From an uncultured Bacteroidota bacterium (GTDB taxonomy: Bacteria > Bacteroidota > Bacteroidia > Flavobacteriales > Flavobacteriaceae), in NCBI GenBank assembly GCA_902593075.1, contig CACJHA010000004.1, positions 1 through 57,212 on the forward strand: 57,212 nt of DNA, read 5' to 3'. Positions 10,230 to 20,613 of this stretch are shown in pieces (within the stretch, counting starts at the first letter, position 1; each line of letters starts with the position of its first letter). A program made the translations under genes and the position numbers. A model generated the notes under the pieces. The model saw only the letters and a program-made list of their open reading frames with translations. It was not told the origin of the DNA and did not search any database.

Positions 10230-12650
10230 TTACCTTAATTCAGCTCCAAAGGTATCGATAAACATTTTTTCTAATTTATTACATATGATGTTTATCTCTG
10301 AATCTGTAATAGTTCTTTCATTATTGTAGAAATAAAAACTAATCCCATAAGATTTTTTGTTTTTTGTTAATTCTTTTCCTTTGTAAACATCGAATAGGTC
10401 TACTTTGTATAATAATTTCTTGTCTATTTTAAAGGATTTTTCTTTTATCGAATTAAAATCAATATGATTGTCAATCATAATTGCATAATCTCTTTTAGAG
10501 AATGGAAATTGTGGTATGGGAGAGACTTTGAAATTTTTACCTGAATAAAAATCAAAAATCTTATTTAGTTCTAACTCTGCATAAGCAACTTGTTGATCAA
10601 TATCAAAATGATTTCTCGTTTTAACATTGATTGTTCCCGCAGAGGCAATTACCTTTCCGCCTATTCGAAACTCAATAGCTTTTTCAAACATATTTTTATC
10701 AAATGCTATCTCTTCAAATTTATCAAAACCTAGCTTGATTAATATGCTGTTCACAATCCCTTTTATTTTAAAAAATATATCAGATTGTTTTTTGTAAATC
10801 CAATTTTTGTTATAAAAATCACCAGTAAGTGAAAGTGAAAGATTTTTATTTTCAATAAAACTCTCTTTACCATTCAAATAAATGCTACCTGCCTCAAATA
10901 TTTTAATTTTTTGCTCTTGTCTTTTAAGATTAAATGAAATATTTTCCAACAACCCAAATAACAAACTATTTCGCATTTGAGATATTTCTGTTCCAATAGG
11001 ATTTAATATGTTGACTAATTTTGATTGATCAATTTCTTTTTTAAAATTATTTGAAGTGGGAGATATTATTGAATTATTAACAACCTCGTTAAAGCCGAGG
11101 CCAATTAATTGATTTACAATTATATTCTTAAGGGATTCGTATGATTTAACTCTTTTTTCAGGAAAATGGGTTTTAGAATCAGATAAAGATGGAATGTTGT
11201 TATATCCATAAATTCTCAATATTTCTTCAATAACGTCAATTTCTCTTATCACGTCGTGTCTATAATTTGGAACTTCAATTTTTAATTCATTTTTATTTTT
11301 TAAAATGATTTTTATATCCAGAGATTCAAGAATTTTAACGATTTTGGAGTCTGGAATTTTAAAACCAGCTATAGAGAATATTTTATTATATCGTAAATTA
11401 ATTTTTTTTAAATCTCTTTTGCCTCCTTCAATTTTTAAAATATTACCGTCTATCTTCCCACCAGCTAAATCTAAAATTAAATCTATTGCTCTACAGAGTG
11501 CATAATTTACCATTTCTGAATCTATACCCCTCTCATATCTAAAGGAAGCATCAGTCTGTAATGCATGTCTTTTGGATGATTTTCTAATAGATATTGGATT
11601 AAATAAGGCACATTCTAGAAATATCTTTTTTGTTTTTTCAGAGATAGCAGAATCTAATCCACCATAAATTCCAGCGATACATAATGGTTTGGATGCATCA
11701 CAAATCATTAAATCCTCATGGGATAGTTTTCTTTCTTCTCCATCTAGAGTTGTAAATTTTGTTTTATCAGGGAGAGTTTTAACAATTATTTCGTCTTTAA
11801 TCTTTGAAAAATCAAAAGCATGAAGTGGCTGACCAAGTTCATGCATTACGTAGTTAGTTATGTCAACTATATTATTTTTAGGTACAATTCCAATAGTCCT
11901 TAAATAATTTTGCATCCACTTTGGAGAAGGTTTGACATTAATATTTGAAATCAAAGCTCCTGAGTAATAAGGGCATGTTTCAAAATTTTCTACATTTAGC
12001 TTAAACCTTGAATTACTCCCTAATTTATATTCTTTTACTTTGGGAATTTTGAAACTATAATTGATATTATTTGAAATACACCAAGCTTTAAGATCTCGTG
12101 CTACTCCCAAATGACTCATTGCATCTGATCTATTTGGTGTTAATCCAATTTCAATTAAATTATCATTGTAAATTTCAAAGATTTCAGAACATTTTTTTCC
12201 AATAGGATGGATTTCATCAAGAATCATTATTCCTTCATGAGATTCTCCAAGTTGAAGTTCTTTTTCAGAGCATATCATGCCTTCACTAATTTCTCCTCTT
12301 ATTTTTGACTTTAAAATCTTAAAACTTTCATTTTTTTCATTGTAAAGATTTGTTCCAATTAATGCAACCGGAACTTTAATACCTTCTTTAACATTGGGAG
12401 CACCACAAATTATTTGTAACGTACTTTTTATACCAACATCGACTTCAGTAACTTTTAGTCTGTCAGCATTTGGGTGTTTAACACATTTTAAGACTTTTCC
12501 TACGACTACTCCTTCAAGTGAACCAGGTATTGATTCATAAATAACGTTTCCTTCCACTTCAAGCCCTATAGATGTTAAAGAATCTAACTGTTCCTCCATA
12601 GGAAGGTCTACGCTGATAATTTCTTTTAATAAATTGTAGGAAATTTTCAT
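10230..12650 (-). CDS. pheT: Phenylalanyl-tRNA synthetase beta subunit
   Basis: N-terminal tRNA-binding domain KVLKCVKHPNADRLKVTEVDVG; B3/B4 GLTPNRSDAMSHLGVARDL; C-terminal anticodon-binding-like domain. Confidence 0.97.
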   Translation of the reverse strand: MKISYNLLKEIISVDLPMEEQLDSLTSIGLEVEGNVIYESIPGSLEGVVVGKVLKCVKHPNADRLKVTEVDVGIKSTLQIICGAPNVKEGIKVPVALIGTNLYNEKNESFKILKSKIRGEISEGMICSEKELQLGESHEGIMILDEIHPIGKKCSEIFEIYNDNLIEIGLTPNRSDAMSHLGVARDLKAWCISNNINYSFKIPKVKEYKLGSNSRFKLNVENFETCPYYSGALISNINVKPSPKWMQNYLRTIGIVPKNNIVDITNYVMHELGQPLHAFDFSKIKDEIIVKTLPDKTKFTTLDGEERKLSHEDLMICDASKPLCIAGIYGGLDSAISEKTKKIFLECALFNPISIRKSSKRHALQTDASFRYERGIDSEMVNYALCRAIDLILDLAGGKIDGNILKIEGGKRDLKKINLRYNKIFSIAGFKIPDSKIVKILESLDIKIILKNKNELKIEVPNYRHDVIREIDVIEEILRIYGYNNIPSLSDSKTHFPEKRVKSYESLKNIIVNQLIGLGFNEVVNNSIISPTSNNFKKEIDQSKLVNILNPIGTEISQMRNSLLFGLLENISFNLKRQEQKIKIFEAGSIYLNGKESFIENKNLSLSLTGDFYNKNWIYKKQSDIFFKIKGIVNSILIKLGFDKFEEIAFDKNMFEKAIEFRIGGKVIASAGTINVKTRNHFDIDQQVAYAELELNKIFDFYSGKNFKVSPIPQFPFSKRDYAIMIDNHIDFNSIKEKSFKIDKKLLYKVDLFDVYKGKELTKNKKSYGISFYFYNNERTITDSEINIICNKLEKMFIDTFGAELR

Positions 12651-12686
12651 TCTAAATTATTATGCAGCTAATATACACATCAAGAT

Positions 12687-14786
12687 TTAACTTATAAGAC
12701 TCCATATCTTTTTATTGGATGTAATTTTACCTAATTCTAATTTGATGTTTTTATTTTCATCATGACTTAGTTTAGGGTCACTATTAATCAAAATTTTAGC
12801 ATAATTCCTAGCCACTTTAAGTATTTCTTGGTCTTTAACTAAATCAGCAATTTTTAATTTGATAAGCCCACTTTGCTGAGTTCCAGCGATATCCCCAGGA
12901 CCTCTTAATTTTAAATCCATTTCAGCTATTTCAAAGCCATCTGAAGTTTTAGTCATTGTTTCAAGTCTCAACTTAGCATCATTCGATATTTTTTTTCCCT
13001 TCATAAGTATACAAAAACTTTGTTCATTGCCTCTTCCAACTCTTCCACGGAGTTGATGCAATTGTGAAAGTCCAAATCTTTCTGAACTCTCTATTACCAT
13101 AACATTAGCATTTGGAATATTAACTCCCACTTCAATAACAGTAGTTGAAACCATAATTTGTGATTTGCCTTCTAAAAATCTTTTCATTTCATAATCCTTA
13201 TCCTCTGTTTTCATTTTCCCATGCATTACACTTATTCTGTATTTTGGTAATGGAAACTCCCTACAAATACTTTCATAACCATCCATTAAGTCTTTGTAAT
13301 CCATTTTTTGAGATTCTTCAATAAGAGGATAAACAATAAAAATTTGTTTTCCAAGTTCAATTTGTTCTTTTAAAAACTTAAAAAGTCTTAAACGGTTATT
13401 TTCTCCCATTAGGAAAGTTTTTATTTGTTTTCTTCCAGGCGGAAGTTCGCGAATGATCGAAAAGTCTAAGTCACCATATACACTCATAGCCAGCGTCCTT
13501 GGAATTGGTGTAGCTGTCATAACCAAAACGTGAGGGGGAAAATTATTTTTGTACCATAATTTTGCTCTCTGCGCAACTCCAAATCTATGTTGCTCGTCAA
13601 TAATTACAATGCCAAGGTTTTTAAATCGAACTTTATCTTCGATAAGACTATGAGTGCCTACTAGAATATTTATTTCACCTTTTAATAATCTTCCATGAAT
13701 ATCTTTTCGAATTGATGATTTTGTTGAGCCTGTTAAAATTTCAACTTGAATTTGCATATCCTTAACAATGGACTTTAAATTATCATGATGTTGAAATGCC
13801 AATATCTCAGTTGGAGCCATAAAACATGCTTGAAATTTGTTGTCTAAGGCAATTAGCATCGACAATAGGGCTATAATTGTTTTACCAGACCCAACATCAC
13901 CCTGCAACAAACGATTCATTTGACTCCCAGTTCCAAGATCTTTACGTATCTCTTTTATAACTTTCTTTTGATCATTAGTAAGATCAAAGGGTAAGTGATT
14001 TTTGTAAAAAGTATTGAAAAATTCTCCTACTTTGGTGAATTCATAACCTTTAATTTTCGTTTTATTATCTCTATACCTCTTCAAAAGTTGAAGTTGAATA
14101 AAAAATAATTCCTCAAATTTTAATCTAAACCTTGCTTTTATCAATTCGACATCACTTTTTGGAAAATGTATATTAGAGAAGGATTCTTTAAGTGATTTTA
14201 ACTTTAATTCTGAAATAATTTTATTTGACAAAGATTCGTTTAATTCATTTTTTAAAATACCCAACAAATTATGCATTGCCTCTCTAATGATTTTTTGACT
14301 TATGCCGTATCTTAAAGTTTTTTCAGTAGATGAATAAATAGGATATATACCACTAATATTCTTAATATTATAATTATTAATTTTTGTTAGCTCTGGATGA
14401 GGTAAAGTAGGTCTATTATCAAACCAATTTATTTTTCCATAAACTACGTATTCAGAGTTTAAATCAATATTTTCTTTTATCCATTTAAAGCCTTTAAACC
14501 AAATCAATTCAATGTGAGAATTTCCATCACTAAAAATCGCAGAAAGGCGTTTACCTTTTTTTTGTTGGATAATATTTGTATCTAAAAATTTACCTTTTAT
14601 TTGAACATCTATATTTGATTCATTTAGATCATTTATCAAATGGAATTTAGATCTGTCAACGTATCTATAAGGGAAGAAAAAAAGTAAGTCGCGAAAGGTC
14701 CTAATGTCTAATTCTTTGTCGAGGATTCTAGCTCTACCTGGACCAATGCCCTTCAAAAATTCAATTGGTTTTTCAAAAACATCCAT
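12687..14786 (-). CDS. recG: ATP-dependent DNA helicase RecG
   Basis: LLQGDVGSGKTIIALLSML, DEQHRFGVAQRAKL, MTATPIPRTLAMSVYGDLD, QLRGRVGRG. Confidence 0.97.
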   Translation of the reverse strand: MDVFEKPIEFLKGIGPGRARILDKELDIRTFRDLLFFFPYRYVDRSKFHLINDLNESNIDVQIKGKFLDTNIIQQKKGKRLSAIFSDGNSHIELIWFKGFKWIKENIDLNSEYVVYGKINWFDNRPTLPHPELTKINNYNIKNISGIYPIYSSTEKTLRYGISQKIIREAMHNLLGILKNELNESLSNKIISELKLKSLKESFSNIHFPKSDVELIKARFRLKFEELFFIQLQLLKRYRDNKTKIKGYEFTKVGEFFNTFYKNHLPFDLTNDQKKVIKEIRKDLGTGSQMNRLLQGDVGSGKTIIALLSMLIALDNKFQACFMAPTEILAFQHHDNLKSIVKDMQIQVEILTGSTKSSIRKDIHGRLLKGEINILVGTHSLIEDKVRFKNLGIVIIDEQHRFGVAQRAKLWYKNNFPPHVLVMTATPIPRTLAMSVYGDLDFSIIRELPPGRKQIKTFLMGENNRLRLFKFLKEQIELGKQIFIVYPLIEESQKMDYKDLMDGYESICREFPLPKYRISVMHGKMKTEDKDYEMKRFLEGKSQIMVSTTVIEVGVNIPNANVMVIESSERFGLSQLHQLRGRVGRGNEQSFCILMKGKKISNDAKLRLETMTKTSDGFEIAEMDLKLRGPGDIAGTQQSGLIKLKIADLVKDQEILKVARNYAKILINSDPKLSHDENKNIKLELGKITSNKKIWSLIS

Positions 14787-14931
14787 TTTTAATTTTCTGT
14801 AAAAGAATTAATAATTTTAATATAAGTTGAAAATTAGTTATTTAAAATACTTTTTCCTTTTATTGTTATTAATTTAAAAGTTTTGTGTTGTATATTAATT
14901 TTTAATAAAAAACTTAAATCCTCTAAATAAA

Positions 14932-17208
14932 TTGAAAGATATTCTAACATCAAATATCAATTCTTTAAATGATTCTCAAAAAAAGGCAGCATTAAAAATG
15001 CACGGACCTATAATTATTGTTGCTGGTGCAGGATCAGGTAAAACACGGGTGCTGACCTTTAGAATTGCATACCTGATTTCACAGGGTATTGATCCCTTTT
15101 CAATTTTATCACTGACTTTTACCAACAAAGCTGCTAAAGAGATGAAAAAAAGGGTAGGGGAATTAGTGAATGAAAGTGAATCAAGAAATATTTGGATGGG
15201 TACTTTTCATTCCATTTTTGCAAAAATTTTAAGGATCGAAGCAAACAAATTAGGTTACACATCTTCATTTACAATTTATGACACCCAAGATAGTGATCGA
15301 CTAATTTCAAGTATAATCAAAGAAATGGGACTCAGTAAGGATTCATATAAACCAAAGCAAATCAGAAATCGAATTTCAACCCTCAAAAACAATTTAATTA
15401 CAGTAGAATCTTATGAATCAGATTTTGAACTTAAAGAATACGATGAAATTGCAAAAAGACCACTATTCGGCAAAATATACTTAGAGTATACAAAAAGATG
15501 TTTCAAGTCTAACTCTATGGATTTTGATGACCTACTAGTTAAAACAAATGAACTATTAAACAAGTTCCCCGAAACATTGGCAAAATACCAAGATAGATTT
15601 AGATATATTTTGGTTGATGAGTACCAAGACACAAATCATTCACAATATTTAATTGTGAAGATGTTAGCAGATAAATACCACAATATATGTGTAGTAGGTG
15701 ACGATTCACAGAGTATTTATTCTTTTAGGGGTGCAAACATTAACAATATTTTAAATTTCCAAAAAGATTATGAAGAAGTTGAAGTTTTTAAATTAGAACA
15801 GAATTATCGTTCTACAAAAAACATTGTTAAAGCTGCAAATTCCCTTATTAATCATAACAAATTCAAATTGGAAAAAACAATTTGGACAAATAATGAAGAA
15901 GGGGAAAAAGTGATAATAAGAAAATGTTTTAGTGATAACGACGAAGGTAAGTATGTTGCAAAAAGTATCTTGGAAAATGTTGATAAAAACAAATCAAAAT
16001 ATAGTTCATTTGCAATTTTATATAGAACAAATGCTCAATCTAGAATTATTGAAGAATCATTTAGAAAAAATAATATACCATATAAAATTTATGGGGGTGT
16101 TTCTTTTTACCAAAGAAAGGAAATAAAAGATATTCTTGCATATCTAAGATTAACCATTAACTCTAATGATGAAGAAAGCTTAAAAAGAATTATAAATTTT
16201 CCACCTAGAGGTATTGGAAACACAACAATTGACAAACTTATCGTTGCATCTAAAACATACGATTTGTCAATTTATGATGTAATAATTGAGAAAATAAATT
16301 TTATTAAAATTAATAGCGGCACGAAAGACAAAATATTCGACTTTGTAAATATGATTGAAAGTTTTAAAACAATGGTCAAAAATTATGATGCATTTGAACT
16401 AGCAAGTCAAATTACTAAAAGAATTGGTATTGTTAAATTTTATGAAAATGAAGGTACAGCAGAGGGTATTAACAGAATTCAAAACATTGAGGAATTATTA
16501 AATGGGGTAAAAAATTTCATAGATGAAAGAAATCAATTAAATGAACCTGTTTTATTAGTTAATTTTTTGGAAGAAGTGGCGATGGCTACTGATTTTGAAG
16601 TTCAGGACAGTTCAGAGATTGACTCTGTATCTCTCATGACTGTTCATTTATCTAAGGGATTAGAGTTTCCCTGCGTTTGTATAATTGGTATGGAAGAAAA
16701 TTTATTTCCATCATCAATGAGCTTGGACTCTAGAGAAGGATTGGAGGAAGAAAGAAGATTATTTTATGTAGCCCTAACTAGAGCCGAAAAAAAAGCTATT
16801 TTAACATTCACAAATAACAGGTACAGATGGGGTAAAGTTATTGAATCAGAAGAGAGTAGATTTATAGATGAATTAGATTCATCTTTTGTCAAATATGATA
16901 AAAACAACTATAATGAAGGTAGTTTATTATTAACAAATCCTACAATCAAATATAAATCAATTAAAAATAAATTTAGAAAGCTAGAAAATTCTGAGTTTAC
17001 TCATAATGAAATTAATAATAATCAGATATCTGAAATTAAAAAGTTTAAAATAAATACTATCGTAAAGCATTCGATTTTTGGGAAAGGAATTATCAAATCA
17101 ATAGATGGTCAAAAACAAGATTCAAGAGCAAAAATTTATTTTTACGAAAAAGGAGAAAAAAATCTCCTATTAAAGTATGCTAAACTTCAAATAATTGATA
17201 CTGAATAA
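14932..17208 (+). CDS. UvrD/PcrA-type DNA helicase (TTG start)
   Basis: LNDSQKKAALKMHGPIIIVAGAGSGKTRVL; VDEYQDTNHSQYLI; VALTRAEKK. Confidence 0.95.
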   Translation: MKDILTSNINSLNDSQKKAALKMHGPIIIVAGAGSGKTRVLTFRIAYLISQGIDPFSILSLTFTNKAAKEMKKRVGELVNESESRNIWMGTFHSIFAKILRIEANKLGYTSSFTIYDTQDSDRLISSIIKEMGLSKDSYKPKQIRNRISTLKNNLITVESYESDFELKEYDEIAKRPLFGKIYLEYTKRCFKSNSMDFDDLLVKTNELLNKFPETLAKYQDRFRYILVDEYQDTNHSQYLIVKMLADKYHNICVVGDDSQSIYSFRGANINNILNFQKDYEEVEVFKLEQNYRSTKNIVKAANSLINHNKFKLEKTIWTNNEEGEKVIIRKCFSDNDEGKYVAKSILENVDKNKSKYSSFAILYRTNAQSRIIEESFRKNNIPYKIYGGVSFYQRKEIKDILAYLRLTINSNDEESLKRIINFPPRGIGNTTIDKLIVASKTYDLSIYDVIIEKINFIKINSGTKDKIFDFVNMIESFKTMVKNYDAFELASQITKRIGIVKFYENEGTAEGINRIQNIEELLNGVKNFIDERNQLNEPVLLVNFLEEVAMATDFEVQDSSEIDSVSLMTVHLSKGLEFPCVCIIGMEENLFPSSMSLDSREGLEEERRLFYVALTRAEKKAILTFTNNRYRWGKVIESEESRFIDELDSSFVKYDKNNYNEGSLLLTNPTIKYKSIKNKFRKLENSEFTHNEINNNQISEIKKFKINTIVKHSIFGKGIIKSIDGQKQDSRAKIYFYEKGEKNLLLKYAKLQIIDTE

Positions 17209-17238
17209 AAAAAATCAGTAAATAAAATTAAATTGAAA

Positions 17239-18102
17239 TTAATTAATAGCTGCAGCCTCTTCCATTCCTTTATTTATAAGATCATAAAATTGATCTAATT
17301 TAGGCAAGACTACAATTCTAGTTCTTCTATTTTTTGCTCTTCCAGAAGATGAATCATTATCTGAAATGGGTATATATTGGCTTCTTCCCGCAGCAGTCAT
17401 CCTCTCTGGTGCAACATCAAAATCTTTTTGAAGTATCCTTACAATAGAAACTGCTCTTTTTACAGACAAATCCCAATTATCAGCAATTCCTTCAATATTT
17501 ATTGGAACATTATCTGTATGACCTTCAACCATAAATTCAATTTCAGGTTTGTCATTAATAACTTTTGCAACTTTTCCAAGAACTTCTTTAGCCCGTGAAG
17601 TAACTGTATAACTCCCACTTGCAAAAAGGAGTTTGTCGGATATAGAAACATAAACAACACCTTTTTCCACATTGACTTCGATATCTTCATCAGCTATATT
17701 TCCAAGAACACCTTTTAAACTTGTTACAAGAGCTAAGGTTACAGAATCCTTTCTAGTAACGGCATCTCTAAGTGTTTTAATTCTTGTATCTTTTTCCTTA
17801 AGACTTTCAAGGGACTTTTCCAGGTTTTCAGCACCCTTTTGCGATAATGTTGTTAGGTTACCCAAGTTGTTAATTAATTCTTGATTATTTGATCTTAAAA
17901 AGGATAGTTGTTTTTGTAGGGATGATGCATTATCTAAAGCAGCTTTTTTTTCCTCCTCTGATAAATTTAATTTGACCGTCGTTGAATTTAATAAATCATT
18001 GGTAGTTTTTTGGAGAGATTCTAATTCGGAATATTTTTTTGCAGGAACGCAAGAAAATATTAATAAAATAAATAAACCTGGAATAAGTCTTTTTAAATTC
18101 AT
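17239..18102 (-). CDS. OmpA/MotB-like peptidoglycan-binding lipoprotein
   Basis: Start revised to MNLKRLIPGLFILLIFSCVPAKK (lipobox); coiled coil; C-terminal VEGHTDNVPI...WDLSVKRAVSIVRIL...AAGRSQYIP. Confidence 0.9.
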   Translation of the reverse strand: MNLKRLIPGLFILLIFSCVPAKKYSELESLQKTTNDLLNSTTVKLNLSEEEKKAALDNASSLQKQLSFLRSNNQELINNLGNLTTLSQKGAENLEKSLESLKEKDTRIKTLRDAVTRKDSVTLALVTSLKGVLGNIADEDIEVNVEKGVVYVSISDKLLFASGSYTVTSRAKEVLGKVAKVINDKPEIEFMVEGHTDNVPINIEGIADNWDLSVKRAVSIVRILQKDFDVAPERMTAAGRSQYIPISDNDSSSGRAKNRRTRIVVLPKLDQFYDLINKGMEEAAAIN

Positions 18103-18144
18103 AGCTTTTTTTTTTAAAATTATAAAGATTTTAGTTAGATACAA

Positions 18145-19128
18145 CTAAAATTCAGAAAATTTATTCTTTCCAAATATATACGAGTCAAGTATTATAGAAA
18201 TTCTTCTGTAATATTTGACTGGAAAATTATTATCTCTTTTTCTGTAGAATTTAGTAAACAAGAAAATAAATTTAAAATAACCTTTAATAATCATAAATGA
18301 TTTTGAAATTTTTCCTTTGAATAAGTAGAAAAAAATAGCTATTAATTCAAAAACTGACCTTACCAGTAAAACAATTGGTAAATTTTTTTTTTCAACATTT
18401 TTAACCAGAGTTAAAAGTGAATTCCTGTGATTAAAATAAATTTTATCATCGGAAGATAAATTTGATCCAGAACCAATATGATAAACTTTAGAATTAGAAA
18501 TACACATTATATTTTTATTTAAATTTTTCGCTCTCCAACAAAAATCAATTTCTTCTTGATGCATGAAAAAGTCTTCATCAAAACCCTCAAGAGATTTCCA
18601 ACATTTTTTATCTATAAACATGCATGCCCCTGATGCCCAGAAGATATTTATTGAATTATCATATTGACCAATATTATTTTCAATATTATTAAAAATTCTA
18701 CCTCTACAAAAAGGGTAACCAAATTTATCAATAAAACCTCCTGCTGCTCCAGCATATTCAAACTTGTTTTTGTTTTTAAAATCCAAAACTAGTGGCTGAG
18801 CTATGTCAACCTTTTTATTTTTAAAATATGACATAATTGGTGATGTCCAATTTTTAGTAACCATTACGTCATTATTAATTAAACAATAAACATCAGAATC
18901 AATCATTTTTAAAGCATAATTATAAGCTTTTGCATATCCTGTGTTTTTAGATAATTTAATTATATTAATCTTTTTATATTCTTTTTTTAAGAATACTATT
19001 GAATCATCTTCAGATCCGTTATCAACCACATATATAGGTGTATTAGGAGTATATAGTATAATATTTGGTAGAAATTTTTTCAATAACAATTTACCATTCC
19101 AATTAAGTATCACTATTGATAATTTCAT
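18145..19128 (-). CDS. Glycosyltransferase family 2
   Basis: SIVILNWNGKLLLKKFLPNI...VVDNGSEDDS...CLINNDVMV...GACMFIDKKCWKSLEGFDEDFFMHQEEIDFCWRAK. Confidence 0.93.
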   Translation of the reverse strand: MKLSIVILNWNGKLLLKKFLPNIILYTPNTPIYVVDNGSEDDSIVFLKKEYKKINIIKLSKNTGYAKAYNYALKMIDSDVYCLINNDVMVTKNWTSPIMSYFKNKKVDIAQPLVLDFKNKNKFEYAGAAGGFIDKFGYPFCRGRIFNNIENNIGQYDNSINIFWASGACMFIDKKCWKSLEGFDEDFFMHQEEIDFCWRAKNLNKNIMCISNSKVYHIGSGSNLSSDDKIYFNHRNSLLTLVKNVEKKNLPIVLLVRSVFELIAIFFYLFKGKISKSFMIIKGYFKFIFLFTKFYRKRDNNFPVKYYRRISIILDSYIFGKNKFSEF

Positions 19129-19577
19129 TATTTACTTTTATAGTTTGGTAATTCTTTAAGAAAAGAATATTTGTTATTTGAAAAGTCCACTTCACAAAAA
19201 TAATGAGTTAATCCGTTTGTAATCATAATATATTGGCTTTTAACAACCAAATTGTATCTTGCTATTTGGTCAAATGTTTTCTGTGATATTTTAACTTTTG
19301 GAGATTTACATTCTACAAGTAAATTTATTTCCCCAGTTGAATTAAATATTACTATGTCATATCTTTTTGTCAGAGAGTTTATAGATAATTTTTTTTCAAC
19401 TGAAATTAAACTTTTAGGATATTTTTTTTCATGAATTAAAAATTGAATACAATTTTGTCTAACCCATTCCTCAGGGGTTAATAAGATATTTTTTTTTCTA
19501 ACTTCATCAAAAACATATAGTTTATTTTCAGTATTTTTAATTAATAGGTGGTAATTTTTGAAATTAAGGTTTTCCAT
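19128..19577 (-). CDS. Stand-alone HsdR N-terminal-like PD-(D/E)XK domain protein
   Basis: RYDIVIFNSTGEINLLVECKSPKVKISQKTFDQIARYN gives a D...ExK nuclease core. Confidence 0.8.
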   Translation of the reverse strand: MENLNFKNYHLLIKNTENKLYVFDEVRKKNILLTPEEWVRQNCIQFLIHEKKYPKSLISVEKKLSINSLTKRYDIVIFNSTGEINLLVECKSPKVKISQKTFDQIARYNLVVKSQYIMITNGLTHYFCEVDFSNNKYSFLKELPNYKSK

Positions 19578-19604
19578 TTATGCAAAGTTCAACATTTTTT
19601 TACA

Positions 19605-20612
19605 TTGAGAGAAATACAGTCAGTTTTAAGGTCAATTTCAGAAGGAAAAGTTGAAAATAACTATTTTTTGATGGGTAATCAACCCTATTTTATAAATCTA
19701 ATTTGTAAAAAGTTAGAAGAAAAGTTAATTACTAAAAATAATAGAGAATTTGATTTGAGATTGCTTTATGGTAAAGAAACTTCTGTAACGGAAATACTAG
19801 AGACGGTAAAGAGCTACCCAATGTTTGGAGAGAAACAGCTTGTTATTGTGAGGGAGGCTCAGTATTTAAGAAAAGAAATAGAACTTCTTATTCCATATCT
19901 TGAAAACTCTTTAAACCAAACTGTTTTAGTTATATGCTACGTAAATAAAACATTAGATTCAAAAAGTAAGATTTATAAATCAATTAATAATAATTCAAAA
20001 CTTATTGAATTTAAAAGACTATACGAAAGTGACGTATATAGGTGGATAAGTTTAGAGGCTAAAAGGTTAAATTTGAATCTAGACCCAAAATCAACTATGC
20101 TGATTTATTCAAATATAGGATTAGACCTAGAAATGATCCAAAAAGCACTTGAAAAATTATCAATTAGATCAAATAAACAATACACGATAAAAGTTGACGA
20201 CATTGAAAAATATATTGGATTTAGTAAAGAGTATAATAATTTTGAACTTCAAAATTCAATTGGTGAAAAAAAATTTGATAAATCTATTTTTATTATCAAT
20301 CAAATGTTTAAAAACGCAAATAAAAATCCTATAAAAACAACTTTATCTGTATTACATAATTTTTTTAAAAAAATTATTTTATTACATAGTAAAAATTTTA
20401 ATAGTAGCCCTAAAAGCCTTGGAATCCATCCATATTTTTTAAAAGACTACCAAATGGCAGCAAGAAATTTTTCTCTTGAAAATTCAATAAAAATAATTCA
20501 TTTGTTAAAAGATACTGATATTAAAAGCGTTGGGATTACTGATAATAGAGTTGATAAACGAAAAGAATTGAAATTGATGCTTGATTTGATATTGGATATA
20601 ATAGGGCTGTAA
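19605..20612 (+). CDS. holA: DNA polymerase III delta subunit; start revised from 19548 to TTG at 19605
   Basis: REIQSVLRSISEGKVENNYFLMGNQPYFINLIC; revision removes the overlap with the divergent gene. Confidence 0.85.
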   Translation: MREIQSVLRSISEGKVENNYFLMGNQPYFINLICKKLEEKLITKNNREFDLRLLYGKETSVTEILETVKSYPMFGEKQLVIVREAQYLRKEIELLIPYLENSLNQTVLVICYVNKTLDSKSKIYKSINNNSKLIEFKRLYESDVYRWISLEAKRLNLNLDPKSTMLIYSNIGLDLEMIQKALEKLSIRSNKQYTIKVDDIEKYIGFSKEYNNFELQNSIGEKKFDKSIFIINQMFKNANKNPIKTTLSVLHNFFKKIILLHSKNFNSSPKSLGIHPYFLKDYQMAARNFSLENSIKIIHLLKDTDIKSVGITDNRVDKRKELKLMLDLILDIIGL

Positions 20613-20613
20613 T

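Noticed and set aside
19128-19577. Possible restriction-modification or defence island
   Set aside because: Only an isolated HsdR-N-like domain; neighbours are glycosyltransferase, holA and metabolic genes, with no methylase or specificity subunit.
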